From Halosolutus halophilus (GTDB lineage Archaea; Halobacteriota; Halobacteria; Halobacteriales; Natrialbaceae), in the NCBI RefSeq assembly GCF_022869805.1, contig NZ_CP094974.1:2790001-2854000 (forward strand): a stretch of DNA of 64,000 nt. Reading direction: 5' to 3'. This document shows positions 1 to 7,742 of the stretch, one piece after another. Made by a program: the position numbers and the translations under genes. The first letter of the stretch is position 1. Every line of letters begins with the position of its first letter. The notes under the pieces are model-generated. The model was not told the DNA's origin and ran no database searches. It saw only the letters and a list, made by a program, of their open reading frames with translations.

Positions 1-1
1 C

Positions 2-478
2 GTCGACGCGTTCGAACCGACCGCGGAGGTGCTCACCGACGTCCTCGGCTACGAACTCGAGGGCGAGGACGACGGTCGCCGCCGGTATCGGACGCCAGAC
101 GGCGGCCCGGGATCGGCAGTGGACCTCGTCGAGACCGACGCGGACCGTGGCCACATGGGCGTCGGAACCGTCCACCACGTCGCGTTCGAGGCCGCGGACG
201 TCCACGAGCAAGAGCGGTGGCGCGGCGTCTTCCGAGATCACCGACTGGACGTCACGGAGGTCATCGATCGCAAGTACTTCCAGTCGATCTATTCGCGGGA
301 ACCCGGCGGCGTGCTCTTCGAGATCGCGACGACCGGCCCCGGCTTCACCGTCGACGAGGACGTCGACGAACTCGGCTCGACCCTCACCCTCCCCGAGTGG
401 CTCGAGGACGAACGCGAGCGGATCGAAGCTCAGTTGCCCGAGTTCGAGGGCCCGACCGCCGAGACGGGAGGGAACTGA
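2..478 (+). CDS. Ring-cleaving dioxygenase of the VOC/glyoxalase fold, C-terminal part
   Basis: The gene runs in from the left edge; its frame is open from base 2, so about 158 C-terminal codons are seen. The motifs VHHVAFEA and GGVLFEIAT are the strand ends that carry metal ligands in VOC-fold enzymes; the second supplies the last glutamate ligand. The YFQSIYSREPGG segment and the tail LPEWLEDERERIEAQLP resemble the MhqO/ring-cleaving dioxygenase group, which opens hydroquinone- or catechol-type rings. Such proteins are usually about 310 residues in two VOC halves, so roughly half is missing here. The next gene starts 36 bases downstream on the same strand, which suggests an operon. The substrate cannot be read from the sequence. 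Confidence 0.75.
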   Translation, partial: VDAFEPTAEVLTDVLGYELEGEDDGRRRYRTPDGGPGSAVDLVETDADRGHMGVGTVHHVAFEAADVHEQERWRGVFRDHRLDVTEVIDRKYFQSIYSREPGGVLFEIATTGPGFTVDEDVDELGSTLTLPEWLEDERERIEAQLPEFEGPTAETGGN

Positions 479-514
479 CGTGAGCCGGACTGACGAGTTA
501 CGGAGGGGACCCGC

Positions 515-1717
515 GTGAGCCGGCGCGACGGCTTCCGGTTCGAGTACGATCCCGGCGTCCTCCGGTTCGGATCCGGCTCGGTGGACGACCTCGCGGACGA
601 ACTCGCGAGGCAGGGGTTCGATCGGGCACTCCTCGTCTGCGGCTCGACGGTCGGAAACTCGCCCGCGGTGATCGATCCGGTCACCGAGGGACTCGGCGAT
701 CGACTCGGCGGCGTCTTCGCCGAGACGACGACGAAAAAGCGCCTCGCGACGGCGGTCGAGGGGACCGAAGCGATGGACGCCCACGACGCGGACGTCCTCG
801 TCGCACTCGGCGGCGGGAGCAGCCTCGACGTCGCGAAAGTCATCAGCGTCCTCGACGCCGCCGACCGCGATCCCGCGGCGATCGGGCGGGAGTTCGAAGA
901 GCGGGGCACGATCTCGATCCCGTCGGGATCGCTGGCACCGATCGTCGCGATTCCGACGACGCTCGCGGGTGCCGACCTCTCGACCGTCGCCGGCGTGACG
1001 GCGGCACCCGATGGCGGCCTGGTCGACGCGCCGACGAGCGGCGGCGTCGGCGATCCGCGGCTGATGCCCGGCGCGATCGTCTACGACCCCGCGCTCGTCG
1101 CGACGACTCCGAAATCGATCCTCGCGGCCTCCGCGATGAACGGGTTCGACAAGGGGATCGAGACCCTCTACGCCCGAACCGCCACGCCGGTGACGGACGC
1201 GACTGCGATGCGCGGTCTCGGACTCCTGCGGGACGGCCTCCGGCGACTCGGCGACGAGGGCCCGACCGAAGACGTGCTCGAACCGGTACTCGAGGGGACG
1301 ATGGTCGTCCAGTACGGCATCTCCCGCCCCGGCGAGACCACGCTCTCGATCGTCCACGCGTTCGGTCACGGGTTGACCCGATCGTACGACGTGCAACAGG
1401 GTGCCGCCCACGGCGTCGTCGCGCCACACGTCCTCCGGTACCTCTTCGAGGAGGTCGACGGCCGGCGGGACCTCCTCGCGGACGCGCTGGGCGTCGGTGA
1501 CGCGGCCGATCGGGCCGAGGCGATCGTCGACGCCGTCGCGGACGTCCGCGACGCGCTCGATCTGCCGGCGCGGCTCCGGGACGTCGACGGACCCGAACCG
1601 GACGAGTTCCCGGCCGTCGCCGAGGCGATTCTGGAGGACTCGTTCGTGGCGAACGCGCCGGCCGGGCTGGAGCCGACGCAGGAGGCGATCGAGGCCGTGC
1701 TCGAAGACGCGTACTGA
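515..1717 (+). CDS. Iron-containing alcohol dehydrogenase family protein, maleylacetate reductase-like
   Basis: The 400-residue protein has the Fe-ADH fold: an NAD(P)-binding loop GGGSSLDVAK near residue 100, PTTLAGAD near 145, and His281, His285 and His299 in the C-terminal helical half. Ordinary Fe-ADHs bind metal with Asp, His, His, His. Here the Asp position is Asn209 (MNGFDKGIE) and the first His position is Lys213, so two of four ligands are missing. Maleylacetate reductases, from memory, also have Asn at the first position, and the dioxygenase directly upstream fits a ring-cleavage then maleylacetate-reduction route. The GTG start at 515 is chosen because GGAGGGG at 502-508 sits 6 bases upstream. 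Substrate is inferred only. Confidence 0.8.
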   Translation: MSRRDGFRFEYDPGVLRFGSGSVDDLADELARQGFDRALLVCGSTVGNSPAVIDPVTEGLGDRLGGVFAETTTKKRLATAVEGTEAMDAHDADVLVALGGGSSLDVAKVISVLDAADRDPAAIGREFEERGTISIPSGSLAPIVAIPTTLAGADLSTVAGVTAAPDGGLVDAPTSGGVGDPRLMPGAIVYDPALVATTPKSILAASAMNGFDKGIETLYARTATPVTDATAMRGLGLLRDGLRRLGDEGPTEDVLEPVLEGTMVVQYGISRPGETTLSIVHAFGHGLTRSYDVQQGAAHGVVAPHVLRYLFEEVDGRRDLLADALGVGDAADRAEAIVDAVADVRDALDLPARLRDVDGPEPDEFPAVAEAILEDSFVANAPAGLEPTQEAIEAVLEDAY

Positions 1718-1787
1718 CGTCGACGCTGCGATAGTGGCGGAAAATCGATTCCTCACTCGGACTCGACCGGGACGAACCCGGGTCCGT

Positions 1788-2219
1788 CTACAGCCCGAGG
1801 TTCAGCGCGTACGCCCACGACTCGACGCCGAGGGCGAGGACGAGAAAGACGAGTGCGCCGGCGAACAGTTCGACGTTCTTGATGAAGTCGGTCATCTCGG
1901 ACTGCTGCTGATCCTCGGGAACCGCCCAGAAGTCGTGCATGACCGGCGTCACGACGAGGAAGAACGCCGCGAGTAGCCCCGCGGCGATCGCCGGGAAGGC
2001 TCCGAGCGCGATCCCCAGTCCGCCGACGACGAGGACCCCGCCCGAGGCGAGGACGCTCAGCCGGGGAGCGGGGGCTCCCTTCGCCTCCGTGTAGCCGGTC
2101 ATCGCGTCGGCGTTCGCGAAGTGATTGAGTCCCTGGAACGCGAGCAACCCGCCGAAGAGCACTCGAGCGAGCAGGAACGCGATCGCACCGGGGCCAGCGT
2201 CGACGACCATCAGTCCCAC
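1788..2219 (-). CDS. DoxX-family integral membrane protein
   Basis: The 143-residue protein has four hydrophobic segments and the DoxX pattern: an N-terminal helix leading into a helix with FGGLLAFQGLNHF, a middle pair around GGVLVVGGLGIALGAF and ITAGLL-type sequence, and a last helix LFAGALVFLVLALG. DoxX proteins act in the membrane with redox or thiol-stress partners and are often adjacent to quinone-related enzymes. It converges with the Fe-ADH gene and diverges from the GST-like gene 226 bases away, which supports a shared stress role. An in-frame ATG at 2210 is an alternative start. No catalytic residues can be assigned. Confidence 0.8.
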   Translation of the reverse strand: MGLMVVDAGPGAIAFLLARVLFGGLLAFQGLNHFANADAMTGYTEAKGAPAPRLSVLASGGVLVVGGLGIALGAFPAIAAGLLAAFFLVVTPVMHDFWAVPEDQQQSEMTDFIKNVELFAGALVFLVLALGVESWAYALNLGL

Positions 2220-2415
2220 CCCGCCGTGCCGGGTGCGTCGTCTGTGAGTCGGTGCGTGAGCAGTGAGTCGGTATTCAGTATCACTACGTTATCTAGTTCG
2301 TTTTCGAACCCAAATATATCTTATCTGATACGAGGGTTACCAACTATCACGCGTGTTATCTCGTCGGATCAACCGGTCGCACTCTCGACGGCGGTAACAC
2401 GACCGTTAGCGAGCG

Positions 2416-2422
2416 CCTATTT
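2416..2422 (+). promoter_or_regulatory. TATA element for the GST-like gene
   Basis: CTATTTT is centred 27 bases before the ATG at 2446, the spacing expected for a leaderless haloarchaeal transcript. The rest of 2220-2445 is non-coding and includes an AT-rich stretch at about 2309-2335 with no assigned role. Confidence 0.55.
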
Positions 2423-2445
2423 TCCTCCAGTCCGTACTCCGGGGC

Positions 2446-3453
2446 ATGAACATGCTCGTCGACGGCGAGTGGCGCACCGACGCGAACGAATCGACCACCG
2501 ACGAGGGATCGTTCGAGCGACAGCAGACGACGTTCCGGGACTGGATCCGCGACGATCCCGACGCCGAGTTCCAGCCCGAAGCGGGGCGGTATCACCTCTA
2601 CGTCTCCGCCGCCTGCCCCTGGGCCCATCGCACCCTGATCACGCGCGCACTGAAGGGCCTCGAAGACGCCGTCTCCGTCTCGGTCGTCGACCCGTACCGC
2701 GACCAGGACGGCTGGCAGTTCACCCCCGAGAAGGAGGGGTGTACCCGCGATCACGTCCACGACGCGGACTTCCTCCGGGAGCTATACGTCCGGGCTGATC
2801 CCGACGTCACGTGTCGAGTGACAGTCCCCGTGCTCTGGGACGAAGAACGGGACACGATCGTCAACAACGAGTCGAGGGAGATCATGCGAATGCTCGACAC
2901 CGCGTTCGACGGGATCGGAGAGAACGAAGTCGACCTCTACCCCGAGGGGTACCGGGAGGCGGTCGATCGGATCCTCGACGAGATTTACGAACCGATCAAC
3001 AACGGCGTCTACCGGGCCGGGTTCGCGACCGAACAGGAGCCCTACGACGAAGCGATCGACGACCTGTTCTCGGCGCTCGACCACTGGGACGACGTGCTCG
3101 CGGACCAGCGCTATCTGGCCGGCGATCGGCTCACGGAGGCGGATATCGCGATGTTCACGACGCTCGTCCGGTTCGACGAGGTCTATCACACCCACTTCAT
3201 GTGTAACGTCCAGTACGTCCGGGAGTACGACAACCTCTGGCCGTATCTCCGCGACCTGTACGGGACGCCCGGCATCGGCGAGACGGTGAACATGGATCAC
3301 ATCAAAGAACACTACTACACGACGCACCCGGGCGTCAACCCGCACCGCATCGTCGCCCGCGGTCCGGAACTCGCCTTCGACGAGCCACACGATCGGGACG
3401 ACCTTCCCGGAAGTCCGCCGACGGCCCTCGCGGCGGCGAGTGCCGACGACTGA
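2446..3453 (+). CDS. Glutathione S-transferase family protein, glutathionyl-hydroquinone reductase-like (Xi class/ECM4/YqjG)
   Basis: The 335-residue protein has the Xi-class layout: an N-terminal extension, the active-site motif CPWAHR with Cys57, a VPVLWD turn with the cis-Pro of the thioredoxin fold, NNESREIMRML, and an all-helical C-terminal domain with YLAGDRLTEADIAMFTTL. Xi-class enzymes reduce glutathionyl-hydroquinones through the active-site Cys. Haloarchaea use gamma-glutamylcysteine rather than glutathione (known), so the natural thiol is probably that (inference). The length matches the family. A TATA element 27 bases upstream of the ATG supports the start. The neighbouring DoxX and ring-cleaving dioxygenase suggest quinone detoxification. 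Confidence 0.88.
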   Translation: MNMLVDGEWRTDANESTTDEGSFERQQTTFRDWIRDDPDAEFQPEAGRYHLYVSAACPWAHRTLITRALKGLEDAVSVSVVDPYRDQDGWQFTPEKEGCTRDHVHDADFLRELYVRADPDVTCRVTVPVLWDEERDTIVNNESREIMRMLDTAFDGIGENEVDLYPEGYREAVDRILDEIYEPINNGVYRAGFATEQEPYDEAIDDLFSALDHWDDVLADQRYLAGDRLTEADIAMFTTLVRFDEVYHTHFMCNVQYVREYDNLWPYLRDLYGTPGIGETVNMDHIKEHYYTTHPGVNPHRIVARGPELAFDEPHDRDDLPGSPPTALAAASADD

Positions 3454-3499
3454 GGGGCCGTTTCGAACGACGGAACAGAAGAAACGATCTACGAACGCT

Positions 3500-3721
3500 C
3501 TACGTCCCGCTCGGGGGGCGCTGGGATCCCTCCCGCCACGACTCGAAGCTCTCCTCGATCTCCTCGTCCGATCGGAAGACGCGCCAGATGATCCACGCGA
3601 CCGCGAAGACCGGGAGCAGCGGCAATAGCAGGATGACGAGAATCGCCGCCATGATGTAGCCGAAGGCGGACATCTGGAAGTTCTCGGTGTAGCCCGTCGA
3701 CTCCGACACCTTGGTTGACAT
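3500..3721 (-). CDS. Small single-pass membrane protein of unknown function
   Basis: The 73-residue protein has a polar N-terminus, one long hydrophobic segment of about 28 residues beginning at MSAFGYIMAAILVILLL, a positively charged WRVFRS edge and a short acidic tail. It starts 25 bases below a TATA-like GGAATATCGG on the minus strand (about 3741-3750), which supports a leaderless ATG. It resembles small haloarchaeal membrane proteins filed only under DUF numbers. No function can be given. Confidence 0.7.
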   Translation of the reverse strand: MSTKVSESTGYTENFQMSAFGYIMAAILVILLLPLLPVFAVAWIIWRVFRSDEEIEESFESWREGSQRPPSGT

Positions 3722-3856
3722 GTGTAAGCCTACGACCGTTCCGATATTCCGTCTTTCGGTCTCGAGGAACGGCGTCGAAACCGGACGACGGCCTCGGATG
3801 CGACGTCCTTTCGGAACCCGCCTCGATAGGCAAACCGATCGATTCTCGGAATCCCG

Positions 3857-4657
3857 TCACGTCGTCGTCAGTCCGTCTCGCCCGTCGTCCTCGTCGTCGA
3901 GCACCTCGGCCGCGTCGTCCTGCGGCCGATAGTCGAATTCGAGCATCGTCTCCGTCAACGAGAGGAACCGCTCCGAATTCCGGGAGATGCCGTGGGCGAC
4001 CGTCGGCGTCTTCGACAGCGCCCGGGTCGCGACCGCCCGGATCAGCCGCCGGCAGTCGTCCGGACTGAGCCACATCGCGCGGGCGTAGCGCTCCCCGGCG
4101 GCGTCGCGGTCCGCGACCTCCTCCCGGAGTTCGTCCCGGGAGAGGAGCCAGCCGATCCGCAGGTTGACCACGTCCATACCGACCCGGTGTGCGTAATAGG
4201 ACCCCATCGCCTCGCCGAAGACCTTCGTCACGCCGTAGTACGTGTCCGGATCGGGCGCGTCGTCGGGTCGGATGACGGCCGGCGACCCGATCGTCGACTC
4301 CGGGCGAATCGAGGAGACCGCGTTCCCCATGTTGACCGCGTGGTTCGAACTCGCGAAGACGACGCGCTCGACGCCGTGATCCTCGGCCGCCTCGTAGGCG
4401 TTGTAGGCGCCGTCGACGTTCGGACCCGAAACCGCGTCCCACTCGGCTCGCGGACTCGGGTTGGCCGCGAGGTGGATCAGGACGTCCTGGTCCCCCAGCG
4501 CGTCGACGAACGCGTCCCGATCGGAGATTTCGATCGGCGTGGTGTCCAGATCCTCGGTTTCGCTGTGCGAAAAGAGCGTCAGATCCTCGTCCGACAGCGC
4601 CTCGATCGCCTGTCGCCCGACCCGGCCGGACGCGCCGGTGATCGCGATGTCAGTCAT
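3857..4657 (-). CDS. NAD-dependent epimerase/dehydratase family (extended SDR) protein
   Basis: The 266-residue protein starts with the Rossmann motif TGASGRVG (residues 7-14) and has VIHL/AANPSP in the next strand. ASSNHAVNMG is followed by the catalytic pair in YYGVTKVFGEAM (YxxxK). The NHAVN pattern, the short length and LRIGWLL recall uronate dehydrogenase and the haloarchaeal NAD-dependent glucose-6-phosphate dehydrogenase azf group, both small extended SDRs. I cannot choose between these and a general sugar-nucleotide SDR. It is a single gene flanked by divergent or convergent neighbours. Confidence 0.8.
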   Translation of the reverse strand: MTDIAITGASGRVGRQAIEALSDEDLTLFSHSETEDLDTTPIEISDRDAFVDALGDQDVLIHLAANPSPRAEWDAVSGPNVDGAYNAYEAAEDHGVERVVFASSNHAVNMGNAVSSIRPESTIGSPAVIRPDDAPDPDTYYGVTKVFGEAMGSYYAHRVGMDVVNLRIGWLLSRDELREEVADRDAAGERYARAMWLSPDDCRRLIRAVATRALSKTPTVAHGISRNSERFLSLTETMLEFDYRPQDDAAEVLDDEDDGRDGLTTT

Positions 4658-4857
4658 AGGAAGTCGACACCGACCCGACGGAAATAGATCGGGCCAGCGC
4701 GTTCCGGCCGCTCGGTCCGGGATCGAACGACGAGTGCTATCGGAAATGTTCGAGAGACAACATCGAGAACACCCTTTTCAGTCCCACTCGGTGGTTGAAA
4801 GACCGGGAAGGTGACACTCGTTCGTGTCCAGCGCAGACGAACGACGGCCATTCGAGA

Positions 4858-5871
4858 CTACGGCTCGAGGACGAGCTTTCCGACGCTCTCACGGTCCTCC
4901 ATCGCTTCGAAGGCCGTGTTCGTCTCCTCGAGCGGGTACGTCTCGTCGATTTCCGGTTCGAGTTCGCCTTCTGCAACGAGGTCGACGAGTCGACGCAGGT
5001 CGTCCTGTGTTCCCATCGTCGACCCGACGACGCGTTTGTGTTCCAGGAACAGATCCGGGACGTCGATCGACGACGTGTCCCCCGCCGTTCGCCCACAGAT
5101 GGTCATCGTTCCACCGCGTCGCATCACGTCCTGTCCGAGCGCGGTGTACTCACCACCGAGATGGTTGATGACCGCGTCAGGCTCGCCGATCTCCGTCACT
5201 GCCGCGTGGATCTCGTCGGTGTCCGTCGCGCAGATCGCGTGATCGAGGCCGAGTTCCTGCACGCGATCGAGTTTCGCTCCTGACGAGGACGTCCCGATCG
5301 TTCGAGCACCGAGGAGAGACGCGAGCTGGACGGTCGCGACGCCGACACCGCCCGTTGCGCCGGGAACAAAGACGAGGTCGGCCGGGCCAACGTCGGCACG
5401 CCGAAGCATGTGAAATGCCGTGGTGTACGCTGTCGGCAGCGAGGCGGCAGTCGTCGCGCTCACGTCGGCGGCTAACTCGAGGAGTCGATCGGCCCGGACG
5501 CAGGCTGCCTCGGCAAGCCCGCCGTGGTACAGTGAGAACCGCTCGCACATGTTCTCCGGCCCCTCCCTGCAGAATCGGCACGACCTGCACGTCTGGTTCG
5601 GACAGAGGACGACCCTGTCCCCGGGGTCGATTCCGGACACGTCTGTCCCGACCTCGCGGACCACACCAGCGAGATCCAGTCCCGTCACGAACGGGAGATC
5701 GTCGGCGTCGACCATCGCCGAATCCCCTTCGAGGACCCACAGATCGTGTCGATTGATCGAACAGGCTTCGACGTCGACGACGGCCTCGTCGGGGCCGGGG
5801 TCAGGGGACGGCTTGTCGATCACGCTTACCCCATCCGGACCACTCAATTCGGTGAAGGCTGCGGCGCGCAT
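4858..5871 (-). CDS. Zinc-type (MDR) alcohol dehydrogenase/quinone reductase-like oxidoreductase
   Basis: The 337-residue protein starts MRAAAF at 5871; a longer in-frame reading exists but its first 70 residues look like non-coding sequence. It has the MDR GroES-like domain followed by a Rossmann domain with GATGGVGVATVQLA. The structural-zinc lobe is intact (CRSCRFCREGPENMC). The usual catalytic-zinc GHE motif reads GLD (VTGLDLAGVV), so a main catalytic-zinc ligand is absent, as in quinone-oxidoreductase-like MDRs. A minus-strand TATA-like AGTATCTT about 30 bases upstream fits the start. Substrate unknown. Confidence 0.85.
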   Translation of the reverse strand: MRAAAFTELSGPDGVSVIDKPSPDPGPDEAVVDVEACSINRHDLWVLEGDSAMVDADDLPFVTGLDLAGVVREVGTDVSGIDPGDRVVLCPNQTCRSCRFCREGPENMCERFSLYHGGLAEAACVRADRLLELAADVSATTAASLPTAYTTAFHMLRRADVGPADLVFVPGATGGVGVATVQLASLLGARTIGTSSSGAKLDRVQELGLDHAICATDTDEIHAAVTEIGEPDAVINHLGGEYTALGQDVMRRGGTMTICGRTAGDTSSIDVPDLFLEHKRVVGSTMGTQDDLRRLVDLVAEGELEPEIDETYPLEETNTAFEAMEDRESVGKLVLEP

Positions 5872-6500
5872 CGCGTTCTGAATCGACCTCGAGTGCAAAG
5901 ATACTGTGGGAGAGAGCGGCCAGAACGGGTGAGAGGAAGGGGTCTGGTCCCTCGTCCGAAGTGTCTGGTATGTGGATGATGCGACGGCATTCGTGATGAA
6001 CGCCGGGAAACTGGGCGGGAGACCGCCATCGACGCCGGGTTCGATCGCGTCTCCGCCCGCCGTCGTTTCTGTGAGCGTCTCCACCCGCCGTCGTTTCTGT
6101 GAGCGTCTCCACCCGTCGTCGGTTCTACGAGCGCCACCCGTCGCCGATCGTCACTCATTATAAGCGCCACTCGCCGCGAGCGCCTGAGCCTGCCCGCGGA
6201 TCGTTTTTCGGCTGCCCATCCGTGTCCTCGAGCCACACGTGACGGAATCGACGCCGAGGTCGATCACGGCCGTGCGAAACGGTACTACCCCGAAGACGAC
6301 CTGCGTCGCCAGACCGCGATCGGACTGCGTCTTCGCGGTCGAGCAGTACGACGCGATGCTCCAGCATCGCGCCGAGCACGATCAGCCGCCCGACCGATCG
6401 AAACTCGGCTGACCGACGATCGACCCGAACGGCGACGCGGACGCCTGCGGTAGGAACGAGAACTCCGACACACGTCCCGACCGACTCGAGCTACCCCCGA
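5872..6500. other. 629-bp region without an intact gene
   Basis: No convincing gene is present. It contains a short tandem repeat (6061-6126). On the plus strand, a frame from GTG 6240 ends FAVEQYDAMLQHRAEHDQPPD-like and looks like the tail of a real protein, but nothing recognisable precedes it. I read this as a possible decayed gene between the MDR gene and the ABC cluster. Confidence 0.5.
6061..6130 (+). repeat. 28-bp tandem repeat, two copies plus a degenerate third
   Basis: The unit starting CGTCGTTTCTGTGAGCGTCT at 6061 recurs exactly 28 bases later at 6089. A third, diverged copy begins at 6117 (CGTCGGTTCTACGAGCG). The copies are directly adjacent without spacers, so this is not a CRISPR. 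Confidence 0.8.
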
Positions 6501-7742
6501 TCACTCCTCGAGGTGCTCGATTCGGGAGTACCGCCCGGCACGCCAGCCGGTGACGAGCGCGACGAGCGTCCCGACGCCGACGGCGAGGAGGAAGCCGGCG
6601 GCGTAGACTTCGGGGGACGTCCGCAGGAGCCGTTCGAACCCGACGACCGAGGCCGCAAGCCGGTTCAGGGCGGCTGCGATCGGTGGTGTCGCCGCGAGTC
6701 CGACGAGCCCACCCAGCAGGCCGACGACCAGTCCCTGCACGCCGATCGTCCCGGCCAGGAGCCAGCGAGAGAGCCCGAGCGCCCGGAGGGCGGCGAGCTG
6801 TTCGCGTTGCTGGGAGGTCACGAGGACGAACAGATTGGCCGTGAGAACGACGCCACCGACGACGGCGAGGCCGACCAGCGTGAAGCCGCTCGCGAGCACG
6901 ATCGGTCGCTCTTCGATCATCGCTTCGACCTGTTCGTCGCTGGTCCGGACGTCGTACTCCGGATACTCCTCGGCGAGGTCGTCGCGGACGGCGTCCCGAT
7001 CGGCGTCCTCGGTCACGTCGGCGGTGACGAACGTCGCGCGATCCGTCCCTGCCGTGCCTGTGACGACCTGCAGGTCGACGAGGGGGACCGTCACCGCTGG
7101 TGAGCCCAGGTACTGCGAGTGGTGCCCGGAGATTCCGACGACCGTGAACTCCCTCGCCCCTTCCCCCTCGCGGCTCGCGCCGACGTAGATCGTGTCGCCG
7201 ACGCCGACGTCGTGGGACTCGGCGATCCGCGGGTCGATCACGATTTCGCCGCTCGGGACCTCGTCGGGACTGGGGCCACTGGCTGCCTCCACGTCCTCCT
7301 GGTCGAGTTCGAAGCCGCCACCCTCCTCGAAGTCGAACCCGTCGTGGGTTTCGTGGACCCCGACCGCGGATCGACGTTCCAGGTCCGACGGCTCCGTGCC
7401 GACGTAGACCACGTGCATCGCGATCGGGGTCGCAGACTGGATGTCGTCCCGTGCCGTGACCGCTCTCGTGACGCCGTGGGAGTCGGCGATCGGGTTCTCC
7501 GTCCCGCTGGCGGCCGGATCGACGGGCTCGCTCGAGATCCAGATGTCGCGATCCGCGCTGTCGAGGCCGTCCTCCCCCTTCTCGATGACGCCGATTCCGA
7601 GGCCCGCAAGCAGCGTCACCGAGAGCACCGCCAGCGTGACCGCGAGCACGGTGAGCGCGGTCCGACCGGGTGCCCGTCGGAGCTGTGCGACGGCGATCCC
7701 GACGACGGCGCTCGCCCGCACGGCCAGCCCGCCGACGCTCAT
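6501..7742 (-). CDS. ABC transporter permease, FtsX/MacB type
   Basis: The 413-residue protein has an N-terminal membrane segment (residues about 10-50), a large extracellular MacB-core-type domain, and three C-terminal helices with the FtsX pattern QQREQLAALRALGLSRWLL. These permeases pair with a LolD/MacB-type ATPase and act in lipoprotein, peptide or cell-envelope processes rather than classical solute uptake. Its start overlaps the end of the second permease by 4 bases, so the order of translation is ATPase, permease, permease. The cargo cannot be inferred. Confidence 0.88.
   Translation of the reverse strand: MSVGGLAVRASAVVGIAVAQLRRAPGRTALTVLAVTLAVLSVTLLAGLGIGVIEKGEDGLDSADRDIWISSEPVDPAASGTENPIADSHGVTRAVTARDDIQSATPIAMHVVYVGTEPSDLERRSAVGVHETHDGFDFEEGGGFELDQEDVEAASGPSPDEVPSGEIVIDPRIAESHDVGVGDTIYVGASREGEGAREFTVVGISGHHSQYLGSPAVTVPLVDLQVVTGTAGTDRATFVTADVTEDADRDAVRDDLAEEYPEYDVRTSDEQVEAMIEERPIVLASGFTLVGLAVVGGVVLTANLFVLVTSQQREQLAALRALGLSRWLLAGTIGVQGLVVGLLGGLVGLAATPPIAAALNRLAASVVGFERLLRTSPEVYAAGFLLAVGVGTLVALVTGWRAGRYSRIEHLEE

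Noticed and set aside
6061-6130. Short 28-bp repeats as a mini-CRISPR
   Set aside because: Repeats are directly adjacent with no spacers and no cas genes are in the window.
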